Source: Dactylorhiza incarnata
Lineage: Eukaryota > Streptophyta > Magnoliopsida > Asparagales > Orchidaceae
Assembly: GCA_033032865.1 (NCBI GenBank)
Contig: JAWHQI010000262.1
Span: forward strand, 3,962,177 to 4,026,176
Direction of reading: 5' to 3'
DNA length: 64,000 bases
Each line of letters opens with the position of its first letter. The stretch's first letter is position 1. The translations under genes and the position numbers were made by a program. The notes under the pieces were generated by a model. It made no database searches, was not told where the DNA came from, and saw nothing but the letters and a program-made list of their open reading frames with translations. Of the stretch, positions 44,136 to 54,599 are shown piece after piece.

Positions 44136-46496
44136 TTACAGATAGTTTGATTGGTTGTACCAGCATTGTTTGGCAAGGTGGCCACTTTTGTTACATATAT
44201 GCCACTTGATTATCTTATTATTATGATAATTTGAGTTTAGAGAAGAGTAGAAGGGTTGATCAGGATAGAAAGTTTTATTTTGGTTAGGATAGAAATTTTG
44301 GTTAAAATGAGAATTTTGGTTACCATGTTTAGGATAGAAATCATGATAGAGGTGTTGATTAAGATAGAAATCATGATTGGGATGAATGGGTCCTGAATAT
44401 GGGTTAGGATGAAAGGCTTTTGGAGGAAAGGTATTTAAGTTGCTCTGAACTTTTGTGCGTCGATATCTATTCGACGCATGTTGATAGTTGCGTCGATTTA
44501 TATTCGGCGCATTCCTTAGATTGCGTTGATCTGGTATCGACGCATGGAGGAAGTTGCGTCGATTGGATGTCGACGTATCTTTATTCAAGCGTCGAGTAGA
44601 GGTCGAGGCATCTAAGAGGGTACGTCGAGTAGAAGTCGACGCATTATCATTCATGCGTCGATATGAAGTCAACGCGACTGTGTCTTCATAAATTTTCATT
44701 TTATCTTTTTCTGTTTTTACTCCTTTGTATGTTGTTTCTTTTGGTTTAGTTGTCTCTTCAGATGAAGTTTGTGAGTCATCAGCTGAATAATATGATGTTT
44801 CATCAAATTCCTTTATTTCCTTGAAGAAGTGTTCTTTCTTATGTTGTGATTCTTTTTCTTGGTTTGCTGATTGGATGGGTTTAGTGAATTTTACAGGGCT
44901 CATCCATGCAGGCTTGTTGGATGGAATTAGAATGATTGATGGATCAGCCCCTAGCCCAAGATTTTTGTGTCTTATTGTTTGTTTTTCAGTGATTTCTTTA
45001 AGAGTTTGGCTTCTCATTTTTATTGATTCTTCAAAGGTCTTTGCCTGAGAAACCTTATCCTTAAGGAACTGATTTTCTATTCTAGCCTTTTCTATTTCCT
45101 TCTCTCTTATGTTAGCCCTTAATACATGATCTATTGAGCTTATATCCTTTTTATTTCTTTGGTTCTTGACCATATGAATTTGTTCTTTTAGGTCCTTGAT
45201 TTCTTGTTTAGCTTTTAATTGATCTAGAAACATTCCCATAAAATCATTTCTGAATTTATCACTTTGAAAATCTATTTCATCAAAGATGCTTACCTCATCC
45301 TTATCCTCAGATTCCTCTATGAGAATTAGGCCATTTTCTTTTTCATCTTCAGAAGATATGCTTTCTTCTGATCCTGTCTCACTCCAAGATTTAGCACCAT
45401 CATCATTCTTGGGGCCTTCAAAGGCCATCAAGCATAGGTCTTCTTGCCTAGATTCTTCATTGTCACTCTCAGAGGATGAACTGTCCTCAGAGTCTGTTTC
45501 ACTCCAGGCTTTTGCAATAAAACCTCTTTCTTTCTTCTTCCCCTTTTTCTTGAGATCTTTTCTTTTCAGATCTTTCTTTGTTTCAGCATTCTCTGGACAT
45601 TCTGGGGCAATATGTCCAGGTTTCCTGCAAGAATAGCAAATAATTTCTTTAGTGGGAGTTTTGTCATACCTTGGTTTTGACTCCCTACTTTTTGGTCCAT
45701 CTGTCTTGACCCATTTCTTAAATCTTCTGGCTAGGAAACTGAATAGTTCTTCTTCAGTGACAGGAGTCCTTTCTTCTGTTTCCTTTAAAGCTATGTTCCT
45801 GTCTTTTGAGGAGATTAGAGTGTTTTCTCTTCTTTTCTTCTCTTCTCTAGTTTTCAGCAGTTGCTCATAGGATTTGAGTTTTCCTAAGAGAGCATCTGTA
45901 GAGATTTCCATTTGTCCTCTTGTGTCTCTTATTGCCCATATTCTTGAGTCCCATGAACTGGGGAGACTCATTAGCAATTTGTCATTAATCTCAGTGAGGG
46001 AGATCTCTCTATCCAAGTTTTTCAATTGGTTGATGATTAGACTGAATCTGTCATACATCTCAGAGATACTCTCTTCATTCTTCTTTTGGAAGTTCTCATA
46101 TTGGGAGATCAATAGGGCCTTCTTATCTTTCTTTTCATCAGCACTTCCTTCCACCATCTTTGTAAGAGCATCCCAAATTTCTTTGGATGATTCACAGTCA
46201 ACAACCCTTTGAAAGATGTCATCTGAGAGAGTTGAGACAAGTATGTTCATGGCCTTTAGATCATATGTTCTAGCCTTCTTCTCATCTTCTGTCCACTCAG
46301 ATCTTGGAACAAGTGTTTGTGTGACATTGCCACTTGCATCCTTTCTATAAGGCTTTGGGGGACCTGTCACAGTAATATTAAACAAATCAGCATCAATGGA
46401 ATTCATATAAATTCTGATTCTTGTTTTCCAAACTGCAAACTTTTCAAGATTGCACATTGGTGGTCTGGTGGAAGCATAATCTTTGATTTGTGCCAT
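44136..46496 (-). CDS. F gag, intact
   Basis: A 786-codon ORF from MAQIKDYASTRPP (ATG at 46496; E has the same start) to QSNYL. It has the N-terminal copia gag domain (FAVWKTRIRIYMNS...DRFSLIINQL), a complete first zinc knuckle (CYSCRKPGHIAPEC, about 45625), acidic SSSESD repeats, a coiled coil (KQEIKDLKEQ), and a Tyr/Asn/Pro-rich tail. The last knuckle reads WHICNKSGHLAKQC, with Trp for the first Cys. At 44452-44672 the family DNA motif is translated as STSTRR-type repeats. There is no pol downstream: the next gene is the accessory ORF. Confidence 0.92.
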   Translation of the reverse strand: MAQIKDYASTRPPMCNLEKFAVWKTRIRIYMNSIDADLFNITVTGPPKPYRKDASGNVTQTLVPRSEWTEDEKKARTYDLKAMNILVSTLSDDIFQRVVDCESSKEIWDALTKMVEGSADEKKDKKALLISQYENFQKKNEESISEMYDRFSLIINQLKNLDREISLTEINDKLLMSLPSSWDSRIWAIRDTRGQMEISTDALLGKLKSYEQLLKTREEKKRRENTLISSKDRNIALKETEERTPVTEEELFSFLARRFKKWVKTDGPKSRESKPRYDKTPTKEIICYSCRKPGHIAPECPENAETKKDLKRKDLKKKGKKKERGFIAKAWSETDSEDSSSSESDNEESRQEDLCLMAFEGPKNDDGAKSWSETGSEESISSEDEKENGLILIEESEDKDEVSIFDEIDFQSDKFRNDFMGMFLDQLKAKQEIKDLKEQIHMVKNQRNKKDISSIDHVLRANIREKEIEKARIENQFLKDKVSQAKTFEESIKMRSQTLKEITEKQTIRHKNLGLGADPSIILIPSNKPAWMSPVKFTKPIQSANQEKESQHKKEHFFKEIKEFDETSYYSADDSQTSSEETTKPKETTYKGVKTEKDKMKIYEDTVALTSYRRMNDNASTSTRRTLLDASTSTRRLNKDTSTSNRRNFLHASIPDQRNLRNAPNINRRNYQHASNRYRRTKVQSNLNTFPPKAFHPNPYSGPIHPNHDFYLNQHLYHDFYPKHGNQNSHFNQNFYPNQNKTFYPDQPFYSSLNSNYHNNKIIKWHICNKSGHLAKQCWYNQSNYL
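44452..44672 (-). repeat. GCGTCGA/TCGACGC motif cluster inside F gag
   Basis: About eight motif pairs in 220 bases, e.g. TGCGTCGA..TCGACGCA, spaced to keep the frame and encoding NASTSTRR-like repeats. The same motif fills U3 of this element. Confidence 0.9.
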
Positions 46497-46581
46497 GAAA
46501 GTGGTTAAAAAATATATATATAAATACAAGAGGTAGGATCTTTTTGATCAAGGAGTTAACCTTTTTAGATTAACCTCGCTC

Positions 46582-46589
46582 TGATACCA
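46582..46589 (-). other. Primer binding site of F
   Basis: TGATACCA (coding strand TGGTATCA), two bases from the 5' LTR. Confidence 0.88.
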
Positions 46590-46591
46590 AT

Positions 46592-47920
46592 TGAAAGTGC
46601 ACAGTTTACCTCACTAGAATTCTCTAGAGGGGGGGGGGGGGGGGGGGGGGTGAATAGAGATTAAAAAATATTTTGTGCAAAGTTAATATATATGTGTATG
46701 ATCACAGATTATAGCTTCCCACACACCAACAAGAATTAAACAAGTAAAGAAAGTAAATGCAAGAAAAGAAATCACAGCACAACACAAGAAAATATAGTGG
46801 TTCCCCAAACTTTGGGTAGTCCACTCTTCTACCCCCTTGGTAGGAATTCACTATCTTGTACTGAGTCTTTTGATAAGGAGACTCTTAGAACCACCCTGAG
46901 TCTTTTGATAAGGAGACTCTTAGAACCAACTGAGTCTTTTGATAAGGAGACTCTTAGAACCAGTACAACTGAATTTTTTGAAGAGTGATTCTAAAAACTC
47001 TTTTACAATATGTGAGAATGAAAATAAGAAAAAGGAAAAGAAGTATTTAAAACAAGAATGAATCTTCTTCCTAGCAAGAAGATTGGAAGCACAAGAAGTA
47101 GTGAATTAAATCTTTCTTCTATAGAGAGAAGAAGATTTGTAGCTTTTCTCTCTTATGTGAGAGCTATCAGAATTTGCAGCAGAGTGGCTTCAGAAGAAGA
47201 AGGAGAAGATGAAGGCTTTGTCTCTGCAGCACACTATCACTTTTCTCAGCTTATCTCTCTATTCTTTTGGGAGCTTTTCCTCTATTTCAAATGTATGTGG
47301 TAGATCACTCATTTCATTTCTCTGCCGACCTCCTTGGTTATTTATAGCTCTGTTCATTAAAATAACACTATAGGAGAGTAATCAATTAGCAGGCAGAGTA
47401 TTAGAAAGAAAGAGAAATTTACATAACAGTTATATCCATAGAAGGAAAGTATTCAATCTGATTTCAAATAATGTCCATAAAGGATTTAATCAATTTAGCC
47501 AAGAATCTAATAGAAGGAAAGAATGATTCAGAACGGCTATAAAATATTAACATTATTCCATACAAATCAGATCTACTGAAAGAAGGAAAGAGATCTGGCG
47601 CATATTTAAATCTGTCATATAAATCGACGTGCGTCGATTACCATTCGACATAAACGTCGAGTTCTTCTTGGTTGAACGTTGAAAGGAGAATATGGAAGGT
47701 ACGTCGACTAAGATGCGTCGACTTCATTAGATGCATCGAATAGAAATCAGAGTAGCGTCGACAACACATACGTCGAAATCTTCCTAAAGTTACTTCGACT
47801 CAATCTGAAGGAAACGTCGACTACATTTCGACGTTGCGTCGAATAGTATTCGACGCATATTTACTTAACCTTGTTTTTCTTTCTTATTTCTAGGCGTTAA
47901 GAGAAATCATTTCCCCAACA
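46592..47920 (-). repeat. F 5' LTR
   Basis: 1329 bases, starting TGTTGGGGAAATG on the coding strand. U3 motifs are at 47627-47857, TATA at 47346-47337 and the 33-bp repeat three times near 46860-46970. A run of 22 G at 46629-46650 stands where the other LTR has 7. Confidence 0.94.
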
Positions 47921-47925
47921 AAAAG

Positions 47926-49087
47926 AAATAGCAAAAAGAAAATCACAGCACAACACAAAGAAATATAGTGGTTCCCCAAACTTTGGGTAGTCCACTCTTC
48001 TACCCCTTGGTAATAATTCACTATCTTGCACTGAGTCTTTTGATAAGGAGACTCTTAGAACCAGCCTGAATCTTTTGATAAGGAGACTCTTAGAACCACT
48101 ACAACTGAATTTTTTGAAGAGAGATTCTAAAAACTCTTTTACACAATTTGAAAATGAAATAAGAATAAGAAGAAGAAGTAGAAGAAAAACAATTAAAGCA
48201 AGAAAGAATCTTCTTCCTAGCAAGAAGATTAGAAGCACAAGTATAGTGAATTTTAAATCTCTCGTCTATAGTGAGAAGGATATTGTAGGCCTTTTTCTCT
48301 ATCAGTGAGAGCTTTCAGAAATGGTAGCAGTATGGCTTTAGAAGGAGGAGAAGAAGAAGGCTTTTTCTTTGCTGCAACACTCTTTCACTTTTCTCAGCTT
48401 TCTCACTTTTCACTTGGGAGCTTTTCCTCTTTTTCAAATGGATGGAGTGGATCACTTCTTATTTTTCTTTGCCGACCTCCTTGTATATTTATAGCTCTGT
48501 TTATTCAAAATATGGCTATAGGAGAATAATCAATTAGCAGTTAGAGAAATAGTAAGAGTGAAAAATTTCCATAATCATTATATCTGTAGAAGGAAAAAGA
48601 TCATTCTATTTTCAAATAATGTCCATAATAATCTTAATCAAATTAGCCAAGAATCATTTAGAAGGAAAGATTGATTCAGAACGGCTAGAAAAGAATAATA
48701 TAATTCCATAAAATTCAGATCTACAGAAAGAAGGAAAGAGATCTGGCGTGTTTTTGAATCTGTCATAGAAATCGACTTGCGTCGATTACTATTCGACGTA
48801 AGCGTCGATTTTAGCCTGGCTAGACGTCGAGAAGAAAATATGGAAAGAGCGTCGACAGAGGTGCGTCGACCTTACTGGGTGCGTCGACTAGAAATCAGAG
48901 TTACGTCGACTTTGGTTACGTCGAATTCTGTTTAGAATTACTTCGACTCGTTTTGAGAAGAATGTTGACTGCACTTCGACGTTGCGTCGATTACTATTCG
49001 ACGCATGTTTTACTTAAACCAATTTTCTACTCTGATGACTCATTTTCTACTCATTTGTAGGGGTTAAGATAAATCATTTTCCCAACA
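47926..49087 (-). repeat. E 3' LTR, main part (right of F)
   Basis: Matches 56755-57917. U3 GCGTCGA/TCGACG motifs lie at 48768-49010. The 33-bp repeat is present twice (near 48030-48110). Confidence 0.92.
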
Positions 49088-49210
49088 ATCTCCCTCTATT
49101 TGTCTTAACCCTATTCAGAGAGAAATTTTATCAGCTTTAATCATCACTTCAAAGCATAGGAAAGAGATATAAAAGAAATCATAATAACAAGTAAGTATCT
49201 TTCACAAGAT
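49088..49210 (-). other. E polypurine tract and short noncoding region
   Basis: The coding strand reads TAGAGGGAGATTG at the LTR edge (49100-49088). The rest is AT-rich. Confidence 0.65.
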
Positions 49211-50887
49211 TTAAACTAAGAACTTCCTGTTATACATGAAATTGACAAAAGCAGAGTAAAGTTTCTTAGATAATTGTTCAATAGATTCAAAAATGTAGGG
49301 CCTGGCTTTATCAGGATGCTCCTGAATATTTCTGATAATTGTGTGCAGCTTTGCCAGGATCTTTTCAGCATCAGGAAGGGTGTCATTTATGGAATAACCC
49401 TTGCTAATGATAATTGCTGCCTTTTCATCAATCATTTCTATTGTAATGCTCTGAGGTTCCTTTTTCTTCTGTGTAGGTTTGAACTCAAATGGTCCTTTGT
49501 TATCAACCTTGGGCCTATATTTCTTTTTCTTTTCTGGTACCTGTTTCTCAGGGATCTCAGACATCTTTTCTTTCCCTTTCCAGGGTGAATCATGTCATTT
49601 GCTAGTCCTTCTGACTTTTTAGGTTTCTTATAGGGAATGTAAATATCTTCTGAACACCCTACACCCCATTTGTGTTTTTTTCCTTTATCTAGGATTAGCT
49701 CTGCTTGGGATTTTTCTTTTGATATGCTTCAATATCAAACAGTTTCTTTGGAATTTTGATGGATGGTTCAGCAAGAATCTGTTCTTTGGTCATTCCCTTC
49801 TTGATCTTTTCTATCCAAGCATTTCTCTTATCTACTGTTTCTTTCATGGCTGCTTCAAATTCATACAGTTCTCTTTCTCTTATTTCATTATTCCTCCTTT
49901 CCATTTCAAGGTCATTGTACTACTTTGCAGTACTGTCAGGAGAGATATTAGGAATCTTTCCAAACCTCTTTATCTCCTCATAAGCTTTTCTGTACTTCTT
50001 TTCCTTGGCATATTCTTTCCTTTCTTCTTTGGAATATTTTTGCCAGTGAGGGATGACATCTTTTCTTTCCATTTGTCTTCTTGGGCTTTGCCTAGGTAAG
50101 ATTTGAGTAGTAAGTTTTGTTGATGGTGGAGGTAGAGGTAATAGAGGAGGTGGAGTTTTCTCTGTAGGAAGATAGAATGGAGAAGGAACTTTAGGAGGAG
50201 GAGTTTCTTCTTGAGGAACATCCTCAAGTAGAGGTGTCCTTAGTTTGATGTGACTGGAAGAGAATCCAGGAGAGTGATACTAATATTCTTCCACACACAG
50301 GGGTACATCAATCCAGACTTGCCCTTTCAGGTCATCAGAAGTAGCTGCTTCTTCCTCCCCCTGGACTTCTGTATTTTGTACTACAACAATCTCCCCCTGA
50401 ACATATGGGGCATCTACTCTGAATGCTGAATCCACAGCATGGTCTCCTTCTGTATGGTAGGATGAGGATTCACCAAAGTGTTTGTTGAAGGTGTAATCAG
50501 AGTGATTGGAGAAGATTTGAGCCTATGGTAAAAAAATGAAGTTGGTTTAATACTTAGAGATAATATTTAGAGATTGGAGACGAGTTAGCCCTGAGCTTTA
50601 AGAGAATATAGAACCTGAATAGAGGGGTTTCTGGAGCAACTCTCCCCCTGGTTTATATCCTGCAGAAAGGATGTAAACCTTTTTGGCGACAGATGTTGTT
50701 CGTGAAGAAGATCATGAAGCTCGGGAAGAGAAGCGGAGAGGACGGCCAGTTTGGCTTCACAGGTGGTTATCATTGTGGCACATTCGTTGGAGAAATTATT
50801 CAGTCTTGTTTGAAATTCATTCATGAGGTTTTCCAGGGCATCGTTTATCACTTTGATGATGGCAGATTGAACAGGAGTTGGCGTCAT
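49211..50887 (-). pseudogene. E accessory gene, shortened and broken
   Basis: Starts MTPTPVQSAIIKVINDALENL at 50887. It lacks the N-terminal LADIVGK/PPGKRM domain of F and D1 but keeps their helical C-terminal module, ending FTSFLQDINQGES, encoded over a CAGGGGGAGAG purine block (about 50640). The first ORF stops at 50585. Downstream frames (about 50230-49695 and 49564-49211) encode Pro-rich then strongly charged helical sequence (ERELYEFEAAMKETVDKRN). At least two frame changes or stops separate them. Confidence 0.65.
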
Positions 50888-50959
50888 TGATGCAGAGAGA
50901 AAGGGTGACGACGAAGTTTTTGGCGGTTTGGGAGAGTGTGAGTTATGAAATAGGAGGTA

Positions 50960-51252
50960 TTATTTAAAGAAGGTGAAACGTCGAAAAGGAAACAGAAATC
51001 AAGGGATATTAGGTAATCCAATTGTCAAAAGAAGAAGGAAAGATTTGTTTCCAGTTTTATCATGAAGTCAACGCATGCATCGATACGGAGTCGACGCTCC
51101 GTCGAATTTTTGCCAGCCTAGGTACCTGTCGACATGTTCGCAAATTTGAGTCGATATCAAGTCGACGGTACGTTGAGAAGGGATCGGCGTATCTTTGTCT
51201 GTAAGAAATCAATGCCAGCGTTGAGTTCTTTTCGACGGTGCGTCGATAGGTA
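50960..51252 (-). promoter_or_regulatory. E internal motif cluster before the accessory gene
   Basis: Motif copies (CGTCGA, GTCGACG, ATCGACG) at 51064-51252 lie between the pol stop and the accessory ATG. A weak CTTTAAATAAT at 50970-50960 follows, about 73 bases before the ATG at 50887. Confidence 0.6.
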
Positions 51253-51318
51253 ATCGACGTATCTTCAAGTGCTCTCTTAGTTTTTCTGACCTCTTTTAGA
51301 TTTGCCCAACAATGATGT

Positions 51319-54300
51319 TTACAAGCTTCCATCAAGCATTCCTAAGGTGTTGATGAAGTAAGTATGCTTAGTTTCATCCAAGGGTTTGGTGAAATTGTCT
51401 GCTCTTTGGCTATCAGTAGGAATATATTCTAAGGTTATCTTGCCTTTTTCCACATTGTCTCTAAGAAAGTGATGTCTAATTTCTATATGTTTGGTTCTAC
51501 TATGAAGGACTGGGTTGGATGCTATGGATATAGCACTAGAACTATCACAATAGATTTTAGAGTTATTGACTTCCAATTTATAGTCAAGAAGCTGATTTTG
51601 CATCCATAGGATTTGTGAACAACAACTCCCAGCAGCTATATATTCAGCTTCAGCTGTTGAGGTTGAGAGTGAGGTTAGTTTCTTACTGAACCATGATATT
51701 AATCTGCCACCTAGGAATTGGCAAGTACCATATATGCTTTTTCTATCAACCCTACAACCAGCATAGTCTGCATCTGAGAAACCTCTTAATTCAAAGTTGG
51801 TTTCTGCTGAGTACCATAGACCTAGTTCAGGTGTTCCCTTTAGATATCTAAGAATTCTTTTTACAGAGGAGAGATGGGATTCTTTTGGATCAACCTGAAA
51901 TCTAGCACATATGCAGGTGGCAAACATAATGTCAGGTCTGCTAGCTGTTAGATAGAGAAGAGATCCTATGATTGCCCTATAGGTCTTTTGATCTACTGAT
52001 TTTCCCTTATCATCCTTTTCTATGATGGCATTAGTTGCCATAGGTGTTTTCATGGTAGATGCTGATTCCATACCAAACTTTTTGATTAACTCTTTAGTGT
52101 ATTTAGATTGTGAGATAAAGATCCCCTCACTGCTTTGTTTTACTTGTAGCCCTAAGAAATAAGAGAGTTCTCCTATATTACTCATTTCAAATTTATATTG
52201 CATTAGATTAGCAAATCTCTTACAGAGTTTGGGATGAGTTAAGCCAAAGATGATGTGATCTACATAGATTTGAACAAGCAGGAGTTTATTCTTGTGGGTT
52301 CTAGTAAAAAGTGTTTTATCTACTTTACCTCTTTCAAAAGAATTTTCTATCAGGAAGTTGGAGAGAGTTTCATACCAGGCTCTAGGTGCTTGCTTAAGGC
52401 CATAAAGAGCTTTGTTAAGTCTATAAACAAAGTTAGGAGAAGAGGGATTGATAAAACCTGGTGGTTGCTCTACATACACTTCTTCTTGAAGGTCACCATT
52501 CAGAAAAGCACTCTTGATATCCATCTGGTAGACTTTCATCTTCATGAAAGCTGCATAGGCAAGAAAGAGTCTGATTGCTTCCAATCTGGCTACTGGAGCA
52601 AAGGTTTGGTTGTAGTCTATTCCTTCTTCTTGTCTGTATCCTTGTGCTGCAAGTCTTGCCTTGTTCCTGATAATTACTCCAGTGGAATCTACTTTGTTTC
52701 TGTATACCCACTTTGTACCAATAACTGGGTAGTTTCTTGGTCTCTCAACTAAGTTCCATACTTTGTTTCTCTCAAATTGGCTTAGTTCTTCTTGCATGGC
52801 TATGATCCAGTGAGGATCACAATTTGCTTCTTCAAACTTCTTTGGTTCAACTTGTGATAAGAGGCATTGGAGCATCATCCCACTGGAGACTTGGTGTCTT
52901 GTTCTTACTCCAGTTTTGGGGTCTCCAATTACTTGGGATTGTGGATGATTTTTCATATTGATTCCTGTCCTGCTTGGATTTGTCAAAGGCTCTTCTTCCT
53001 CATTAATAATGGGATTATTGTCCACCTGTTCTTCTTGAACCATGTTCTCTTGTGGGAGTTGGTTTGGATTGCTCTTTTCTGAATCTTCTTCATGTTCCTG
53101 TTCAGACTCCTCACTTGGTTCTTGTAGGTGGTTTTCTTTCCCAGTGATTGTGTTCTCTAGAGTCAGTTGTTCAAACTGAGTCTCTATGCAGCTGTTTTCC
53201 TGTGGAAAAGGATTGGTGGAAGTTTTCTCCCCCTTAGACAGCATGTTAGTTTCATCAAATGTAATATGCATGGATTCTTCAATTTTGAGAGTTCTCCTGT
53301 TATAGCACCTATAAGCTTTACTAGATGATGAGTACCCTAGAAATATCCCATCATCAGACTTCTTGTCAAACTTGGCAAGATGGTCTTTCCCATTGTTTAG
53401 TATAAAGCAAGTACATCCAAAAATCTTGAAGTATTTCACCATGGGTGTTTTTCCTTTCAGGAGCTCATATGGAGTTTTCAACTTAGTTGTGTGAATGAGG
53501 CTTCTATTTAGAACATAGTTTGCAGTGTTGACTGCTTCAGCCCAGAAGGTTTTTGGTAATCCTGATTCTGCAAGCAAGGTTCTTCCTGATTCAATTATGG
53601 TTCTATTCTTTCTTTCAGCAACTCCATTTTGTTGAGGAGTTCTAGGTGCTGAGAAGCTTTGTTTGATACGTTCATCCTCACAGAAACTACAGATTAACTG
53701 ATTTTCAAATTTTGTCCCATGATCACTTCTGATAATGGAAACATGAATATTGAATTCAGATTGGATCTGTCTGATGAATTTTGAGAGAATCTTGTGGGTT
53801 TCAGACTTAGCCCTTAAAAAAATACCCAGCTATATCTTGAATAGTCATCCACAATGACTAGGGTATAAGACTTTCCACCTAAGCTTTGAGTGGATATAGG
53901 TCCAAAGAGATCCATGTGCAGTAGGTAGAGAATCCTATGGGAGTCATCTTTACCAATTGGTTTAAAGGATGATTTGGTTTGTTTTCCTAGTTGGCAAGGT
54001 CTACATGGAGAGTCCTTAGAGTACCTACCTTTTGGTAGGCCTCTGACTGGGTTATTCTTTGCTAATTCACTAATGGTTTTATAGTTTAAATGGCCCAGCC
54101 TCTTATGCCATAATTCACTTTTATCAATAATGTTGTTGAATAAACAAATCTCTGTGTGTGTGGAGCTAAAGTCTACTATATATACATTCCCTTTTCTTAT
54201 TCCATTGAGTACAATGGCACCAGTCATGACATCTATAACATGGCAAACTAGTTTGGTAAATTTTACCTCATACTTACCACTGTCACATATCTGACTTATA

Positions 54301-54599
54301 CTTATCAGATTGTGTTTTAGTCCTTTGACTACTGCCACATTCTTAAAGGTTACTTTCCCTTCTTTGAAATCTCCAAAGCCCCTTGTTTGCCCATAGCTAG
54401 AGTCTCCAAAAGTCACGGGTGGTCCAAGTCTATCCTCAAAGTTGGTTAATAGATTTTTGTACCCTGTCATGTGCATGGAGCATCCATTGTCCAAGTACCA
54501 CACCAGCCTGAAGATGTGATACACCTGCACATAAGATTTAAACATTAGTTTGGACCCTGCTAAGCTGGGGTCCCTTTCTTCCAACAGTGAAAGGTTCAA
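51319..54599 (-). pseudogene. E pol with altered active sites and a frameshift
   Basis: Protease reads WYLDNGCSMHMTG (DNG in place of DSG). Integrase has WHKRLGH...CRPCQLGK, then a frameshift in a run of seven A (plus strand, ~53815-53822) right after DDYSRYSWVFF. From 53577 to 51319 the frame is open through the rest of integrase, RT and RNase H. The RT catalytic box is YVDH (near 52258) in place of YVDD. RNase H ends LGMLDGSL. Pol overlaps the end of gag by 62 bases in a different frame, unlike A and C. Confidence 0.9.

Larger units (their letters stand above)
40292..47920 (-). mobile_element. Element F: pol-less copia element (intact gag plus accessory gene)
   Basis: Both LTRs are present (47920-46592 and 41679-40292), flanked by AAAAG (40287-40291, 47921-47925). 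Between them are a primer site, one long gag ORF, a motif cluster, and an accessory gene with one predicted intron; there is no protease, integrase or RT. The 7.6-kb element looks young: LTRs are almost identical apart from one 72-bp repeat and homopolymers. E, in which it sits, is a plausible relative of its helper. Confidence 0.95.
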
